Source: Kribbella sindirgiensis (GTDB lineage: Bacteria; Actinomycetota; Actinomycetes; Propionibacteriales; Kribbellaceae). Taken from it: 64,000 nucleotides of DNA. The position numbers were made by a program, and so were the translations under genes. Positions 24,800-34,066 of this stretch are shown in pieces (the stretch's first letter is position 1; every line of letters begins with the position of its first letter). The stretch covers positions 1 through 64,000 of the forward strand of contig NZ_SJKA01000029.1 in NCBI RefSeq assembly GCF_004331435.1. The letters are read 5' to 3'. The notes beneath the pieces were generated by a model, which saw nothing but the letters and a program-made list of their open reading frames with translations, did no database searches and was not told where the DNA came from.

Positions 24800-25911
24800 A
24801 TCTTCAGCTCCCATTCGGTTCCTTCGCCCGGGGCGGTGCGGACCGTGACGGTGCCGCCCAGGTCGGCGATCCGGCCGCGGATCGACTGGCTCACGCCGAG
24901 GTGCCCGTCCGCGCGGGCCTGTTCCAGGCGCGCCGGCGTCGTACCGACTCCGTCGTCGCGGACCGACACCAGGATTTCCGCGCCGAGGTCCTCGACCACT
25001 ACCCAGGACCTGGCGCCGGGCCCGGCGTGCTTCGTCACGTTGCTCAGTGCTTCCTTGACCGCGGCAACCAGTTCTCCGGCGGTGGACGCGGGCAGCAGGA
25101 CCTGCGTGGCGGGGACGACGACGTCGATCCGGGTCGTGGCCAGTGGCAACAACAATCCACACAGATCAACGCGATCACCCGTCGCCACGGTCGGGCGGGT
25201 GGACATCAAGGTGCGGAGGGCAACTTCCTGTTCGGCGGCCAGCTGGGCCAGTTCGGTCGCTTCGCCGCCGATCGCCGTACCGCGCCGCTGTACCTGCGCC
25301 AGGACCTGCAGTACGCCGTCGTGGATCGAGCGACTGAGCCGCAGCCGCTCCGCGGTCGCGCTCTCCGCCGCGATCGCCTCACGCAGCCGCACGCCCGCCT
25401 GCCGCATGGTCGAAGCGGCGTATCCGACGACCAGACCGGCCACCAGCAGCAACTGGACGTTCGACAGGATCTTCGACACGTTGTCGACCCCGCGCAGCGA
25501 CAGCAGAGCGAGGCTGATCGTCGCGGCGCCGAGCAGGCCGCCGTCGCGGCCGCGGGAGATCGCGAGCGCGAGGACCGGCCCGGCCGCCCACACCGAGGTC
25601 AGTACGGAGGCGCCGGCGCGGATGTCGAGCAGCGGCTGCGCCCACAGGGTCGCGAACATGCAGCCGACCGTGATGATCAGGTCGGCGAACGCGAGCCGCG
25701 TGTTCCGGCGTCCCCAGCGGCGGCTGTAGCCGTACGACGAGATCAGCGTCCAGACCCCCATCACGGCCAGCTGCAGCACTGCGCCGTACGGGCGGACGAT
25801 GCCGTCCCAGCGGGTCCACACGCCGAAGCACGCGAACGCCCAGGTCAGCAGGCGGAACACGACCAGCGCACGCCACAGGGGCTGCAGCAGGTCCACGGTC
25901 TCGCGCTCCAC
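24796..25911 (-). CDS. Sensor histidine kinase, DUF5931/MacS-like
   Basis: The 371-residue kinase has five or so membrane segments in the N-terminal 170 residues (MASE/DUF5931 type), a HisKA_3 dimerisation region with the phospho-His in LSRSIHDGVLQVLAQVQRRG (about residue 197), and an HATPase domain with EALSNVTKHAGPGA and VRDDGVG. It should phosphorylate the response regulator encoded directly downstream. The signal is unknown; the membrane-embedded sensor has almost no external loop. The start is GTG, with a weak ribosome site, so the first residues are uncertain. Confidence 0.92.
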   Translation of the reverse strand: MERETVDLLQPLWRALVVFRLLTWAFACFGVWTRWDGIVRPYGAVLQLAVMGVWTLISSYGYSRRWGRRNTRLAFADLIITVGCMFATLWAQPLLDIRAGASVLTSVWAAGPVLALAISRGRDGGLLGAATISLALLSLRGVDNVSKILSNVQLLLVAGLVVGYAASTMRQAGVRLREAIAAESATAERLRLSRSIHDGVLQVLAQVQRRGTAIGGEATELAQLAAEQEVALRTLMSTRPTVATGDRVDLCGLLLPLATTRIDVVVPATQVLLPASTAGELVAAVKEALSNVTKHAGPGARSWVVVEDLGAEILVSVRDDGVGTTPARLEQARADGHLGVSQSIRGRIADLGGTVTVRTAPGEGTEWELKI

Positions 25912-25947
25912 CCGGGACAGTCTGCCAAGGAGCGGGGCTGCGGCGCG

Positions 25948-25963
25948 TGAGCCCTACTACTCA
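25948..25963. promoter_or_regulatory. Candidate MacR-like operator
   Basis: TGAGCCCTACTACTCA is a 16-bp inverted repeat resembling the reported MacR motif TGAGTAC-NN-GTACTCA (11 of 14 defined positions). It lies in the gap between the divergent kinase gene and the secreted M6 protease, so it may link the two-component system with both. This is motif similarity only. Confidence 0.4.
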
Positions 25964-26098
25964 GAACGCAGGTTTCCCCGCTCGTTCACAGCATTTCCTC
26001 AGTTCCACTTCAGCTGACGCTAATTTCCCCGTACTCTCGCGCAAAACACGCTCGGGGGAGCTACGAACACTATGCGTTATCAGACACGGAGGGGAATC

Positions 26099-28474
26099 GT
26101 GCGCAAGCTACCCGCTGGGCTGTTCAGCCTGGCTTTGGCGGCGACGACCGGGCTCGGCATCGCCGCAGCCTCGTCAGGCAACGCCGCCACACCGTCCAAA
26201 CCAGGGTCGGCGCCGAGCGCAAGTGAGCCTGCACCGGTGTCCGACGAGCTGTCCAGCCCGCTCGAGGACAAGCGCCGCGAGCTGCGGCAGGAGGCGCTGA
26301 CCAAGGTCATCAACGGCCAGGCGACGCCCGAGCAGCGCAACGGCAGCACGGTCGTCAAGCTCGGAACCAAGGCCGCCGGTGCCAAGGGCACCAAGAACGC
26401 CAAGGGCCGGGTCGACCAGTACGTCGAGCTGTCCCGCGAGAAGACCGACAAGATCTTCGTCGTACTGGCCGAGTTCGGAAACGAGCGGCACCCGAACTAC
26501 CCGGACAAGGACCAGGCACCGAGCATCCCCGGTCCCGCGACCTTCGAGGGCCCGCTGCACAACGCGATCCCGGAGCCGGACCGGTCCGTCGACAACTCGA
26601 CCGTCTGGCAGTCGGACTACAACCGCCAGCACTACCAGGACCTGTACTTCGGCACCGGCAACTCGGTGAAGAAGTACTACGAGAAGCAGTCGTCCGGCCG
26701 GTACAGCGTCGACGGCCAGGTCACCGACTGGGTCAAGGTCAAGTACAACGAGGCCCGCTACGGCCGGTCGAACGGGTACCCGTGCGCCGGGAACGTCTGC
26801 AGCAACACCTGGGCGCTGATCCAGGACGCGGTGAACCAGTGGGTCGTCGACCAGAAGGCGGCCGGCCGGACCACGGCGCAGATCGCCGCCGACCTGAAGT
26901 CGTTCGACCAGTGGGACCGCTACGACTTCGACGGTGACGGCAACTTCAACGAGGCCGACGGCTACATCGACCACTTCCAGATCGTGCACTCCGGCGGCGA
27001 CCAGGCCGACGGCGACCCGCAGCAGGGCGAGGACGCGATCTGGTCGCACCGCTGGGCCGTCCAGGTCCCCGGTGGCCCGAGCAACAACCCGTCCGGCGGT
27101 GCCCAGATCGGCGACACCGGCATGTACGTGTTCGACTACACGATCCAGCCGGAGAACGGCGGCATCAGCGTCTTCGCGCACGAGTACGGCCACGACCTCG
27201 GTCTGCCGGACCACTACGACACCTCCGGCGCGGCCGTCGAGAACGGCGTGAACTGGTGGACGATCATGGCGCAGAGCCGGGTCGGCAAGCCGAGCGACGG
27301 CGGGATCGGCGAGCAGGCGGCCGACTTCGGCGCCTGGGACAAGCTGCAGCTCGGCTGGCTCGACTACGAGATCGTGGCGTCCGGCCAGAACCGGACCGTC
27401 GAGCTCGGCCCGCACGAGTACAACTCGAAGAAGGCCCAGGGCCTGGTGGTGACGCTTCCGAAGAAGGAGGTCACGCACCAGCTCGTCGACCCCGCGGCCG
27501 GGACGAAGTCCTGGTGGAGCGGTCAGGGCAACCAGTTCACGCACACGATGAGCCGCCAGGTCACGCTGCCGGCCGGTCAGCCCGCGGAACTCACCTTCCA
27601 GGCGAACTGGGACATCGAGGACTGCGGTCCGGACGCTTGCGACTACGCGTACGTCGACGTGAACGACGGCACCGGCGCGAAGCCGATCAAGGGCAGCATC
27701 ACCAAGGACGCCGAGGGCAACGGTATCGACGGCAAGAGCGCCGGCTGGGTGCCCGCGACGTTCGACCTGTCGGCGTACGCCGGTAAGACGATCACCCTGC
27801 AGTTCCGCTACGCTACCGACCCGGCGGCCGGCGGGCTCGGGTTCTTCGCCGACGACATCACGGTGACGTCGGGCACCACGACGGTGCTCGCCTCCGGTGC
27901 GGAGACCTCGCCGGACGGGTGGACGCTGAACGGGTTCAGCTCGGTCGGTTCGTCGTACACGAGCCTGCACGACAACTACTACCTGGCGTCGAACATCAAC
28001 TACGTCGCCCAGGACCAGTACCTGAAGACCGGCCCGTACAACTTCGGTTGGGTGAGCACGCTCGGCGACAAGGTGGAGCACTTCCCGTACCAGGACGGTC
28101 TGCTGATCTGGTACTGGGACACCTCGCAGGAGGACAACAACACCAACGAGCACCCCGGTCAGGGCCTGGTCCTGCCGATCGACTCGCACCCGACCCCGAT
28201 CAACCGCATCGACGGTCAGCTGTGGCGGCCGCGGGTCGGCGGGTACGACGCTCCGTTCGGCCTGGAGAAGTCGGACTCGTTCACCCTGCACATCAACGGG
28301 CAGGCGAGCTACATCCGCGGCCAGAACGCCGTCCCGACCTTCAACGACAGCAAGTCGTACTGGACCGCGGACCAGCCGACGAGCAGCGTGAAGATCCCCA
28401 ACAACGGCGTCAACATCAAGGTTGTCGCCAAGAACGGCACCTCGACGACCGTCCAGGTGAGCAAGCGCAAGTGA
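26099..28474 (+). CDS. Secreted M6-family metalloprotease, immune inhibitor A type
   Basis: The 791-residue protein is an exported zinc protease. A signal peptide is evident (MRKLPAGLFSLALAATTGLG followed by IAAASSGNAA), then a propeptide rich in K and E. The M6 domain has zinc site HEYGHDLGLPDHYD near residue 360, preceded by DFDGDGNFNEADGYID, a calcium-type loop. A C-terminal beta-sandwich region (EDCGPDACDYAYVDVNDG and similar) is typical of InhA proteins. The GTG at 26099 has GGAGGGG five bases upstream and puts the signal peptide at the very start; an ATG nine codons earlier is possible. InhA proteases degrade host or environmental proteins. Confidence 0.93.
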   Translation: MRKLPAGLFSLALAATTGLGIAAASSGNAATPSKPGSAPSASEPAPVSDELSSPLEDKRRELRQEALTKVINGQATPEQRNGSTVVKLGTKAAGAKGTKNAKGRVDQYVELSREKTDKIFVVLAEFGNERHPNYPDKDQAPSIPGPATFEGPLHNAIPEPDRSVDNSTVWQSDYNRQHYQDLYFGTGNSVKKYYEKQSSGRYSVDGQVTDWVKVKYNEARYGRSNGYPCAGNVCSNTWALIQDAVNQWVVDQKAAGRTTAQIAADLKSFDQWDRYDFDGDGNFNEADGYIDHFQIVHSGGDQADGDPQQGEDAIWSHRWAVQVPGGPSNNPSGGAQIGDTGMYVFDYTIQPENGGISVFAHEYGHDLGLPDHYDTSGAAVENGVNWWTIMAQSRVGKPSDGGIGEQAADFGAWDKLQLGWLDYEIVASGQNRTVELGPHEYNSKKAQGLVVTLPKKEVTHQLVDPAAGTKSWWSGQGNQFTHTMSRQVTLPAGQPAELTFQANWDIEDCGPDACDYAYVDVNDGTGAKPIKGSITKDAEGNGIDGKSAGWVPATFDLSAYAGKTITLQFRYATDPAAGGLGFFADDITVTSGTTTVLASGAETSPDGWTLNGFSSVGSSYTSLHDNYYLASNINYVAQDQYLKTGPYNFGWVSTLGDKVEHFPYQDGLLIWYWDTSQEDNNTNEHPGQGLVLPIDSHPTPINRIDGQLWRPRVGGYDAPFGLEKSDSFTLHINGQASYIRGQNAVPTFNDSKSYWTADQPTSSVKIPNNGVNIKVVAKNGTSTTVQVSKRK

Positions 28475-28481
28475 CCGCATG

Positions 28482-28523
28482 ACAACAGCCCCCGAGGTCC
28501 TCGCGGACTTCGGGGGCTGTTGT
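28482..28523. terminator. Bidirectional intrinsic terminator
   Basis: Arms ACAACAGCCCCCGAGGTCC (28482-28500) and GGACTTCGGGGGCTGTTGT (28505-28523) form a 19-bp near-perfect stem with a TCGC loop, followed by TTTG on the plus strand and preceded by the complement of a short U run on the other. It lies between the convergent protease and hflX genes and can end both. Confidence 0.9.
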
Positions 28524-28542
28524 TTTGTTCAGGCTGCGTTGC

Positions 28543-30024
28543 TCAGGCGGTTGCGTACGGCGTGAGGTCGCCGGCCAGCGCGGGATGCACGCGGGCCGTC
28601 ATCCGGGTGCCGTCGGCGGTGTGCTCGAGGTGTTCGACCGAGCCCTCCGAGTGGATCCGCGAGACCAGGTCGCCGCGGTCGTACGGCAGCAGGACCTCGA
28701 GGGCCACGTGCGGCTGCGGCAGCGCACCCTCGAGCAGCTCACGGAGCTTGTCGATGCCTTCGCCGGTGCGGGCCGACACGACGATCGCGCCCGGCTCGCG
28801 GTGCAGGATCGGCGCCAGCGCGAGCGGGTCGGCGGCGTCGGCCTTGTTGATCACGATGATCTCCGGCACGTCGGTCGCGTTGATCTCGGCCAGCACCTCG
28901 CGGACTGCCTGGATCTGCGCGATCGGGTCCGGGTGCGAACCGTCGACCACGTGCAGCAGCAGATCGGCGTCCGCGACCTCCTCCAGCGTCGAACGGAACG
29001 CCTCGACGATGTCGTGCGGCAGGTGCCGAACGAACCCGACCGTGTCGGTCAGCGTGTACACGCGGCCGTCCGCGGTCGTCGTCCGGCGGGTCGTCGGGTC
29101 CAGGGTCGCGAACAGCGCGTCCTCGACCAGCACGCCCGCGCCGGTGATCTGGTTCAGCAGCGAGGACTTGCCGGCGTTGGTGTACCCCGCGATCGCGACC
29201 GACGGGACCAGGTTGCGGCGACGCTCCTGGCGCATCGTCGACCGGGTGCTCTTCATGTTCTTGAGCGTCCGGCGGAGCTTCGCGATCTTGGTGTTGATCC
29301 GCCGCCGGTCGGTCTCGATCTTGGTTTCACCAGGACCACGGCCGCCGATACCGCCGCCGGCCGCGCCGACCCGGCCACCGGCCTGGCGGGACAGGTTGCC
29401 ACCCCAGCCACGCAGGCGCTGCTTCATGTACTGCAGCTGGGCCAGCTCGACCTGGGCCTTGCCTTCCTTGCTCTTCGCGTGCTGCGCGAAGATGTCCAGG
29501 ATCAGCGCGGTCCGGTCGACCACCTTGACCTTGAGCCGGTCTTCCAGGTTGCGCAGCTGCGCGGGCGCCAGCTCGCCGTCGGCGATCACGGTGTCCGCGC
29601 CGAGCGACGCGACCAGGTTGCGCAGGTCGGCCACCTTGCCGGAACCGATGAAGGTCGCCGGGTCGGGCTTCTTGCGCCGCTGGATCACGCCGTCCAGGAC
29701 CTCGGAGCCGGCGGTCTCGGCGAGCAGCTTCAGCTCGGCCAGCGAGTTTTCCGCGTCCTCGGCGCTGCCCTCGGTCCAGACGCCGACCAGCAGCACCCGC
29801 TCGAGCAGCAGTTTCCGGTACTCGACCTCGCTGATGTCGGTCAGCTCGGTGGACATACCGACGACGCGCCGGAGCGCCTGGCGCTCTTCGAGGTCGAGGC
29901 CCTCGGTAGTCAGTTCTTGGTCATACTCATCGTGACCCGTCAACGAATCGCCGGAGTCATCGCCCTGAGTCAGGTCGGTTTCGACGTCGGTGGTCTCTTC
30001 GTATGCGTGTGATTGGGTCGTCAT
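28543..30024 (-). CDS. hflX: GTPase HflX
   Basis: The 493-residue GTPase binds the 50S ribosome and rescues or splits stalled ribosomes, mainly under stress. The N-terminal HflX domain (RVLLVGVWTEGS, then PDPATFIGSGKVADL) is followed by a glycine-rich linker (GGIGGRGPGETKIETDRR) and the G domain: G1 AGYTNAGKSSLLN, G3 LTDTVGFVRHLP, G4 VINKADAAD. The N terminus carries an acidic extension of about 55 residues (many D, E, T), longer than in E. coli. It is the last member of the split miaB-miaA-dapF-hflX order. Confidence 0.96.
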   Translation of the reverse strand: MTTQSHAYEETTDVETDLTQGDDSGDSLTGHDEYDQELTTEGLDLEERQALRRVVGMSTELTDISEVEYRKLLLERVLLVGVWTEGSAEDAENSLAELKLLAETAGSEVLDGVIQRRKKPDPATFIGSGKVADLRNLVASLGADTVIADGELAPAQLRNLEDRLKVKVVDRTALILDIFAQHAKSKEGKAQVELAQLQYMKQRLRGWGGNLSRQAGGRVGAAGGGIGGRGPGETKIETDRRRINTKIAKLRRTLKNMKSTRSTMRQERRRNLVPSVAIAGYTNAGKSSLLNQITGAGVLVEDALFATLDPTTRRTTTADGRVYTLTDTVGFVRHLPHDIVEAFRSTLEEVADADLLLHVVDGSHPDPIAQIQAVREVLAEINATDVPEIIVINKADAADPLALAPILHREPGAIVVSARTGEGIDKLRELLEGALPQPHVALEVLLPYDRGDLVSRIHSEGSVEHLEHTADGTRMTARVHPALAGDLTPYATA

Positions 30025-30096
30025 ATACCTTCCATGGTGGCACGGGCCTCAAGTACAAGCGACCCGTTTACCAGGAGTCAACGCCCCACGCAGAAC

Positions 30097-30942
30097 TCAG
30101 ATTCCCGGCAGCCAGGCCCGGTCGAACTCCCCGCGGGCGTGCAGAACGGCCGGTCCGGTCAGTTCCAGGTGGTTGTCCGCACGCCACGTCACGCTCACTT
30201 CACCACCCGGTACGCCGACGCGGTACGTGACTGGGCGCTCGTCACGGGCTTGGCGTGCCGCGGCCACGGTCACGGCGCAAGTACCTGTGCCGCACGACCT
30301 CGTCTCCCCCGCACCCCGCTCGTGGACGCGCATCTGGACGTCGCGCGGACCACGCCGTACGACGAACTCCACGTTGACCCCGTGCGGGAAGGCGTCGGCC
30401 GGCGACCACGTCGGCTGATCGCACAGATTGCCCGGCTCGTTCAGGTCGTCGACGAACGCGACCGCGTGCGGGTTGCCCATGTCGACGTGCACGGCGGTCC
30501 ATTGGTGACCGTTGGCGTCGACCACGATCCCGGCGGCGTCGGGGAGCTTCGGCTCGCCCATGTCGGCGGTCAGCGTGCCGTCGTCGTTCTGCGCGACCTC
30601 CTTGACGCCCGCGCGGGTGCCGATCCGGACCGGCTTGCCGTCGATCAGGCCCGCCTCCGCCAGGTACTTCACGAAGACCCGGATGCCGTTCCCGCACATC
30701 TCCGCGATCGAACCGTCCGCATTCCGGTAGTCCATGAACCAGTCGCCGCCGTCCTCGACGTACGACTGCTTGTCGCCCTGGATCACCCGCAGCACCCCGT
30801 CGGCGCCGAGCCCCGCGTGCCGGTCGCAGAGGAACCGCACCACCGACGCGTCCAGCGCACCGTGCACGGAACCGTCGGGATCGGGCAGGATCACGAAGTC
30901 GTTCTCGGTCCCGTGCCCCTTCAACCAGGGAAACGTACTCAT
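30097..30942 (-). CDS. dapF: Diaminopimelate epimerase
   Basis: The 281-residue enzyme converts LL- to meso-diaminopimelate in lysine and peptidoglycan synthesis. The two catalytic cysteines are present: Cys in ADGSIAEMCGNGIRVFVKYL and Cys in GAGETRSCGTGTCAVTVAA. The start is the ATG at 30942 (MSTFPWLKGHGTENDF), giving the normal length; a longer in-frame extension overlaps the divergent gene and is rejected. It precedes hflX by 72 bp on the same strand, the usual actinobacterial arrangement. Confidence 0.96.
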   Translation of the reverse strand: MSTFPWLKGHGTENDFVILPDPDGSVHGALDASVVRFLCDRHAGLGADGVLRVIQGDKQSYVEDGGDWFMDYRNADGSIAEMCGNGIRVFVKYLAEAGLIDGKPVRIGTRAGVKEVAQNDDGTLTADMGEPKLPDAAGIVVDANGHQWTAVHVDMGNPHAVAFVDDLNEPGNLCDQPTWSPADAFPHGVNVEFVVRRGPRDVQMRVHERGAGETRSCGTGTCAVTVAAARQARDERPVTYRVGVPGGEVSVTWRADNHLELTGPAVLHARGEFDRAWLPGI

Positions 30943-31027
30943 ACCGCCCAAGCCTACGTCGAGAGCCTTTTCACCGAGCCGAAAACCCCGGACGGCATGG
31001 ACCGCGCTCACTGTCAGACTTCCAACC

Positions 31028-32008
31028 GTGACGCTGCGGATGGTCTTCGACCGGGACGACCTCCACCGGGTCCGGCTCGCCGACGGGCCCGATCCGCTGT
31101 GGGAGCTCGTCCTCAGCCTGCATGCAGCCCGGGAGCCGCTGGTGCCGGCGCATCTGGCACGGTGGCGGGAGCAGGCCACAGTCCGTGTCGCGGCGCACGA
31201 CCACGCCCGGAAGTGGCTGGGCATCCTGTTCACCCTCGTACCGCTCGAAGGGAACTTCCCCGACTTCCTCACCCCGGCCTACTCCGGTGACAGCATCGGC
31301 GCCGGCTGCGAGATCGTCGCCCGCACGCAGCGCACGTTGCTGCGTCCGGACCTCGAAGCGGTGTTCACGGGCCGCACACCGCCGCAGTGGGTCCGCGAGC
31401 TCGCTGCGGGCGATCATCGCCGCCTCACCGACGTGGCCGGCGCGATGCACACCGGGTACGACGTACTCCTCGAACCCGTGTGGCACGAGCTGACCCGAAC
31501 CGTCGGCACCGACCGCAGGACCCGGGCCGATGCGCTCGCCCGCGGCGGTGTGGATGCCTTGCTCCGCTCTATCCCTGGGGTGATCGGCTGGGACGGACAG
31601 GTGCTGGAGGTCGGCTACGGCCTCCGGCACCACACCGTGCAACTGCGCGGCCGCGGCCTCACGATCCTGCCGAGCTTCTTCTGTACCGAGCGTCCGATCA
31701 CGCTCATCGACCCCGAACTCCCGCCGGTCCTCGTCTACCCCGCGGCCGCTGGATCCCCGGCCGGACCCCGGACGGCGTCCGCACAGCTCGTGGCGCTGCT
31801 GGGCAAGACCCGCGCCGAATGCCTGGCCGCGCTGGCCACGACCCTCACGACAAGCGGGCTCGCGGCCCACGTCGGTACGTCGGTCGGCAGCGCCAGCAAG
31901 CACGCCACGGTACTGCGGGAAGCCGGCCTGATCACCACCGTCCGCCACGGCGGCGCCGTCCGCCACCACGTCACCGAACTGGGAGCAGCCCTCCTCGATG
32001 AACGCTGA
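31028..32008 (+). CDS. DUF5937/ArsR-like winged-helix regulator
   Basis: The 326-residue protein has a long N-terminal domain of DUF5937 type (VRLADGPDPLWELVLSLHAA, LEPVWHELTRTV, LPSFFCTERPITLID) and a C-terminal winged helix similar to ArsR (TTSGLAAHVGTSVGSASKHA, then TVLREAGLITTVRHGGAVRH). Proteins of this build are common in Streptomyces and related genera as uncharacterised regulators. GTG at 31028 or ATG at 31040 could start it. Its end overlaps the first lipoprotein gene by 11 bases, which suggests that it is cotranscribed with both lipoprotein genes. Confidence 0.82.
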   Translation: MTLRMVFDRDDLHRVRLADGPDPLWELVLSLHAAREPLVPAHLARWREQATVRVAAHDHARKWLGILFTLVPLEGNFPDFLTPAYSGDSIGAGCEIVARTQRTLLRPDLEAVFTGRTPPQWVRELAAGDHRRLTDVAGAMHTGYDVLLEPVWHELTRTVGTDRRTRADALARGGVDALLRSIPGVIGWDGQVLEVGYGLRHHTVQLRGRGLTILPSFFCTERPITLIDPELPPVLVYPAAAGSPAGPRTASAQLVALLGKTRAECLAALATTLTTSGLAAHVGTSVGSASKHATVLREAGLITTVRHGGAVRHHVTELGAALLDER

Positions 32009-32906
32009 CCGCCTCTCTGTCTGCCTGCTGCTTGTCGTCGGGCTTCTCAGCGCCTGCTCCGGTCAGGACGACCGAGTCAAACTCAAGGCCGCCCTCGAGA
32101 ACGGACCGTTGTCGGTCTCGGTGGACTCCTCCGGCAAGGCCGACTTCGGCGCCGCCGAGCAGTTCGAGCTCGACATCCTCCACCCCGGCAAGGGGGTGTC
32201 CACCGCCGCGGAACGCGTCGAGGAGCAGCGCGCGAAGGAAGCCGCCGAGCTCCGCTGGTACGTCGTGTTCGTGCTGGCGTCCGAGGGCGGGAAGGAGGCG
32301 GTGTTCGAGTTCGCGCCGGACGGGCTGCTGCAGGTCTCCCTGTCGGGGAAGGTCGTCCAGTCACTGCGGATGCGGATCACGGTGGTCGAGCTGACCCCGG
32401 GCGCGACCGCCGAGATCACCCAGATCGCCGCCGCGACCTCCGGCCCGGGCGGCACGTTGCCGGATCCGCTGCTGCCGAAGGAGCTGGTCGGCCGGTGGAC
32501 CGGGAAGCTCAGCTTCTTCGAGCGCAGCAACCCGCTGGGCAAGGGATACACCCGACCCGACCGCCCGATCACGATCACGATCCCGTCCCGGAAACTTCCC
32601 GGCTCGAAGGTCGTCGGTACGGCGTACCTGCCGAAGGCGGACTTCACCGTCAGCTTCGGCGACCGGGAGCAGCACGAGTCCCGGCCGGCGCAGAAGAACA
32701 CCTTCGTCCTGGACACCACCTCGGACCGGCCGATCTCGATCCAGCGCGTCTATGTCCGGATCGCGGACGGCAGCGGGCCGCCGTTCAGTCTCACAGTGCT
32801 TGCCAACGGCAAGTTGTACGTCGAGCAGTACAAGAGCGTCAGTGCCCAGTCGGAGCTCGACCTCGGGCAACTCGAGCAGGCCGCCCTGCTCACGAGGGCG
32901 GACTGA
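31998..32906 (+). CDS. Lipoprotein, unknown function
   Basis: The 302-residue protein has a type II signal peptide with lipobox LLSAC (Cys about residue 20), so it should be lipidated and face outward. The mature part is beta-rich (RWYVVFVLASEGGKEAVFEF, LRMRITVVELTPGATAEITQ) with a second domain starting near LVGRWTGKLSFFER. No named family was recognised. It overlaps the regulator upstream and is followed after one base by a second lipoprotein of parallel layout, indicating duplication and divergence. Confidence 0.75.
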   Translation: MNADRLSVCLLLVVGLLSACSGQDDRVKLKAALENGPLSVSVDSSGKADFGAAEQFELDILHPGKGVSTAAERVEEQRAKEAAELRWYVVFVLASEGGKEAVFEFAPDGLLQVSLSGKVVQSLRMRITVVELTPGATAEITQIAAATSGPGGTLPDPLLPKELVGRWTGKLSFFERSNPLGKGYTRPDRPITITIPSRKLPGSKVVGTAYLPKADFTVSFGDREQHESRPAQKNTFVLDTTSDRPISIQRVYVRIADGSGPPFSLTVLANGKLYVEQYKSVSAQSELDLGQLEQAALLTRAD

Positions 32907-32907
32907 C

Positions 32908-33801
32908 ATGCGCAAGCTGATCCTTCTCGTCCCCCTGTTGCTGCTCATGGCGGGCTGCGTGCAGAAGGACTCGATCTCGTTCGGTCCGGTGGAGATCTCG
33001 GTCGACGAGGCCGGGTCGGTCGAGGTGTTCGTCGGCCCGTCGTTCGCGACCCCGATGGGCGATTTCAAGGTCGGCGCCGCGATCACGGTCATCGACCGGC
33101 AGCCGGACGATCACTGGTACGTCGTCATCCGGCACACCTCTCGATCCGTGGTCACGGACACCGTCTACCGGATCGGCTCCGCGAGCGGGTTGCGGATCGA
33201 GTCCGGCGGGCAGCTGGTCGAGGAGTTCGCCCGGCATCGCGCGCTGATCGTCGTACCGCCGGGGCAGGCCAACACGATCCGGATCAGCCCGATCGGCGAC
33301 GGCGAGTACTCGGTGCGTGATGCCGGGGCGGTGGCGATGCCTGCGGGGCTGGCGGGTGCCTGGTCCGGTGCGGTACGCGGCGGGGACCGAAACGTGTGGA
33401 CGAACAAGACGAACGAGTACTGGCCGCGGACGCAGGTCCGGCTGCGGTTGTTCGGCGGCGAGATCGGGCAACCCGTCGGCGAGTTCAGTTATCCGGCGTG
33501 GAACTGTTCAGGAGTGGTCGTGCTCGCCGATGTCGGTACCACGTTCCGGCCGCTCACCGGCGAGGACGGGAAGCCGGTCGTCGGGGTTCGGCTGAAGCAC
33601 GTCGTACTGGAGAGTGGCCGGTCCCAGCGCTGCGGTGGATTCATCAAGGCCGGGCAGGGCGATCCGGACCAGGGCCGGTTGGTGCTCCGAGCCGTTGCCG
33701 GCGGCAAACTCCGGATGGACACGAGCCTGGAGTGGACGCCCGAGGCCACCGAGGACGAGCCGAACCCGGAGCGGGCGATCTCGACGACGCTGACGCGCTA
33801 G
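32908..33801 (+). CDS. Lipoprotein, paralogous in layout to the preceding gene
   Basis: The 297-residue protein has a lipobox (LLLMAGC, Cys about residue 16) and then the same order as the gene before it: a beta-rich first domain (DDHWYVVIRHTSRSVVTDTV, NTIRISPIGDGEYSV) and a second domain opening with LAGAWSGAVRGGDRN, which parallels LVGRWTGKLSFFERS of the neighbour. The start codon is one base after the previous stop. Two extracellular cysteines (WNCSG and QRCGG) may pair. Function is unknown; the pair may act as a surface complex. Confidence 0.75.
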   Translation: MRKLILLVPLLLLMAGCVQKDSISFGPVEISVDEAGSVEVFVGPSFATPMGDFKVGAAITVIDRQPDDHWYVVIRHTSRSVVTDTVYRIGSASGLRIESGGQLVEEFARHRALIVVPPGQANTIRISPIGDGEYSVRDAGAVAMPAGLAGAWSGAVRGGDRNVWTNKTNEYWPRTQVRLRLFGGEIGQPVGEFSYPAWNCSGVVVLADVGTTFRPLTGEDGKPVVGVRLKHVVLESGRSQRCGGFIKAGQGDPDQGRLVLRAVAGGKLRMDTSLEWTPEATEDEPNPERAISTTLTR

Positions 33802-33810
33802 TTTTGCCTC

Positions 33811-34065
33811 ATGATCGCGTACTTCTGGGAGCAGGACGACGCTGTCGCGGTCGCGGAGCGGCTGGGCGGGGAGGTACGGCGCGGGCGCTTTCACGGCGAG
33901 GACGACGACGAGGACCATCCGTGGCTCGTCGTACTGGACGAGGTGGATCAGGCCGCCCTCGACGAGCTGCTGACCGAACACGACGGCTGGCTGGAACCCG
34001 ACACCGACGCCCCACCCGCAACCCCTCCCCCACTCCCGACCGCCCCGAAGCGCTTCAAGAAGTAG
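33811..34065 (+). CDS. Small acidic hypothetical protein
   Basis: The 84-residue protein has an alpha/beta-like start (MIAYFWEQDDAVAVAERLGG, then HPWLVVLDEVDQAALDELLT) and a proline-rich disordered tail ending KRFKK. It follows the second lipoprotein gene by nine bases and may be the last gene of that transcript. No family was recognised; codon use fits the genome, so I think it is real. Confidence 0.6.
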   Translation: MIAYFWEQDDAVAVAERLGGEVRRGRFHGEDDDEDHPWLVVLDEVDQAALDELLTEHDGWLEPDTDAPPATPPPLPTAPKRFKK

Positions 34066-34066
34066 C

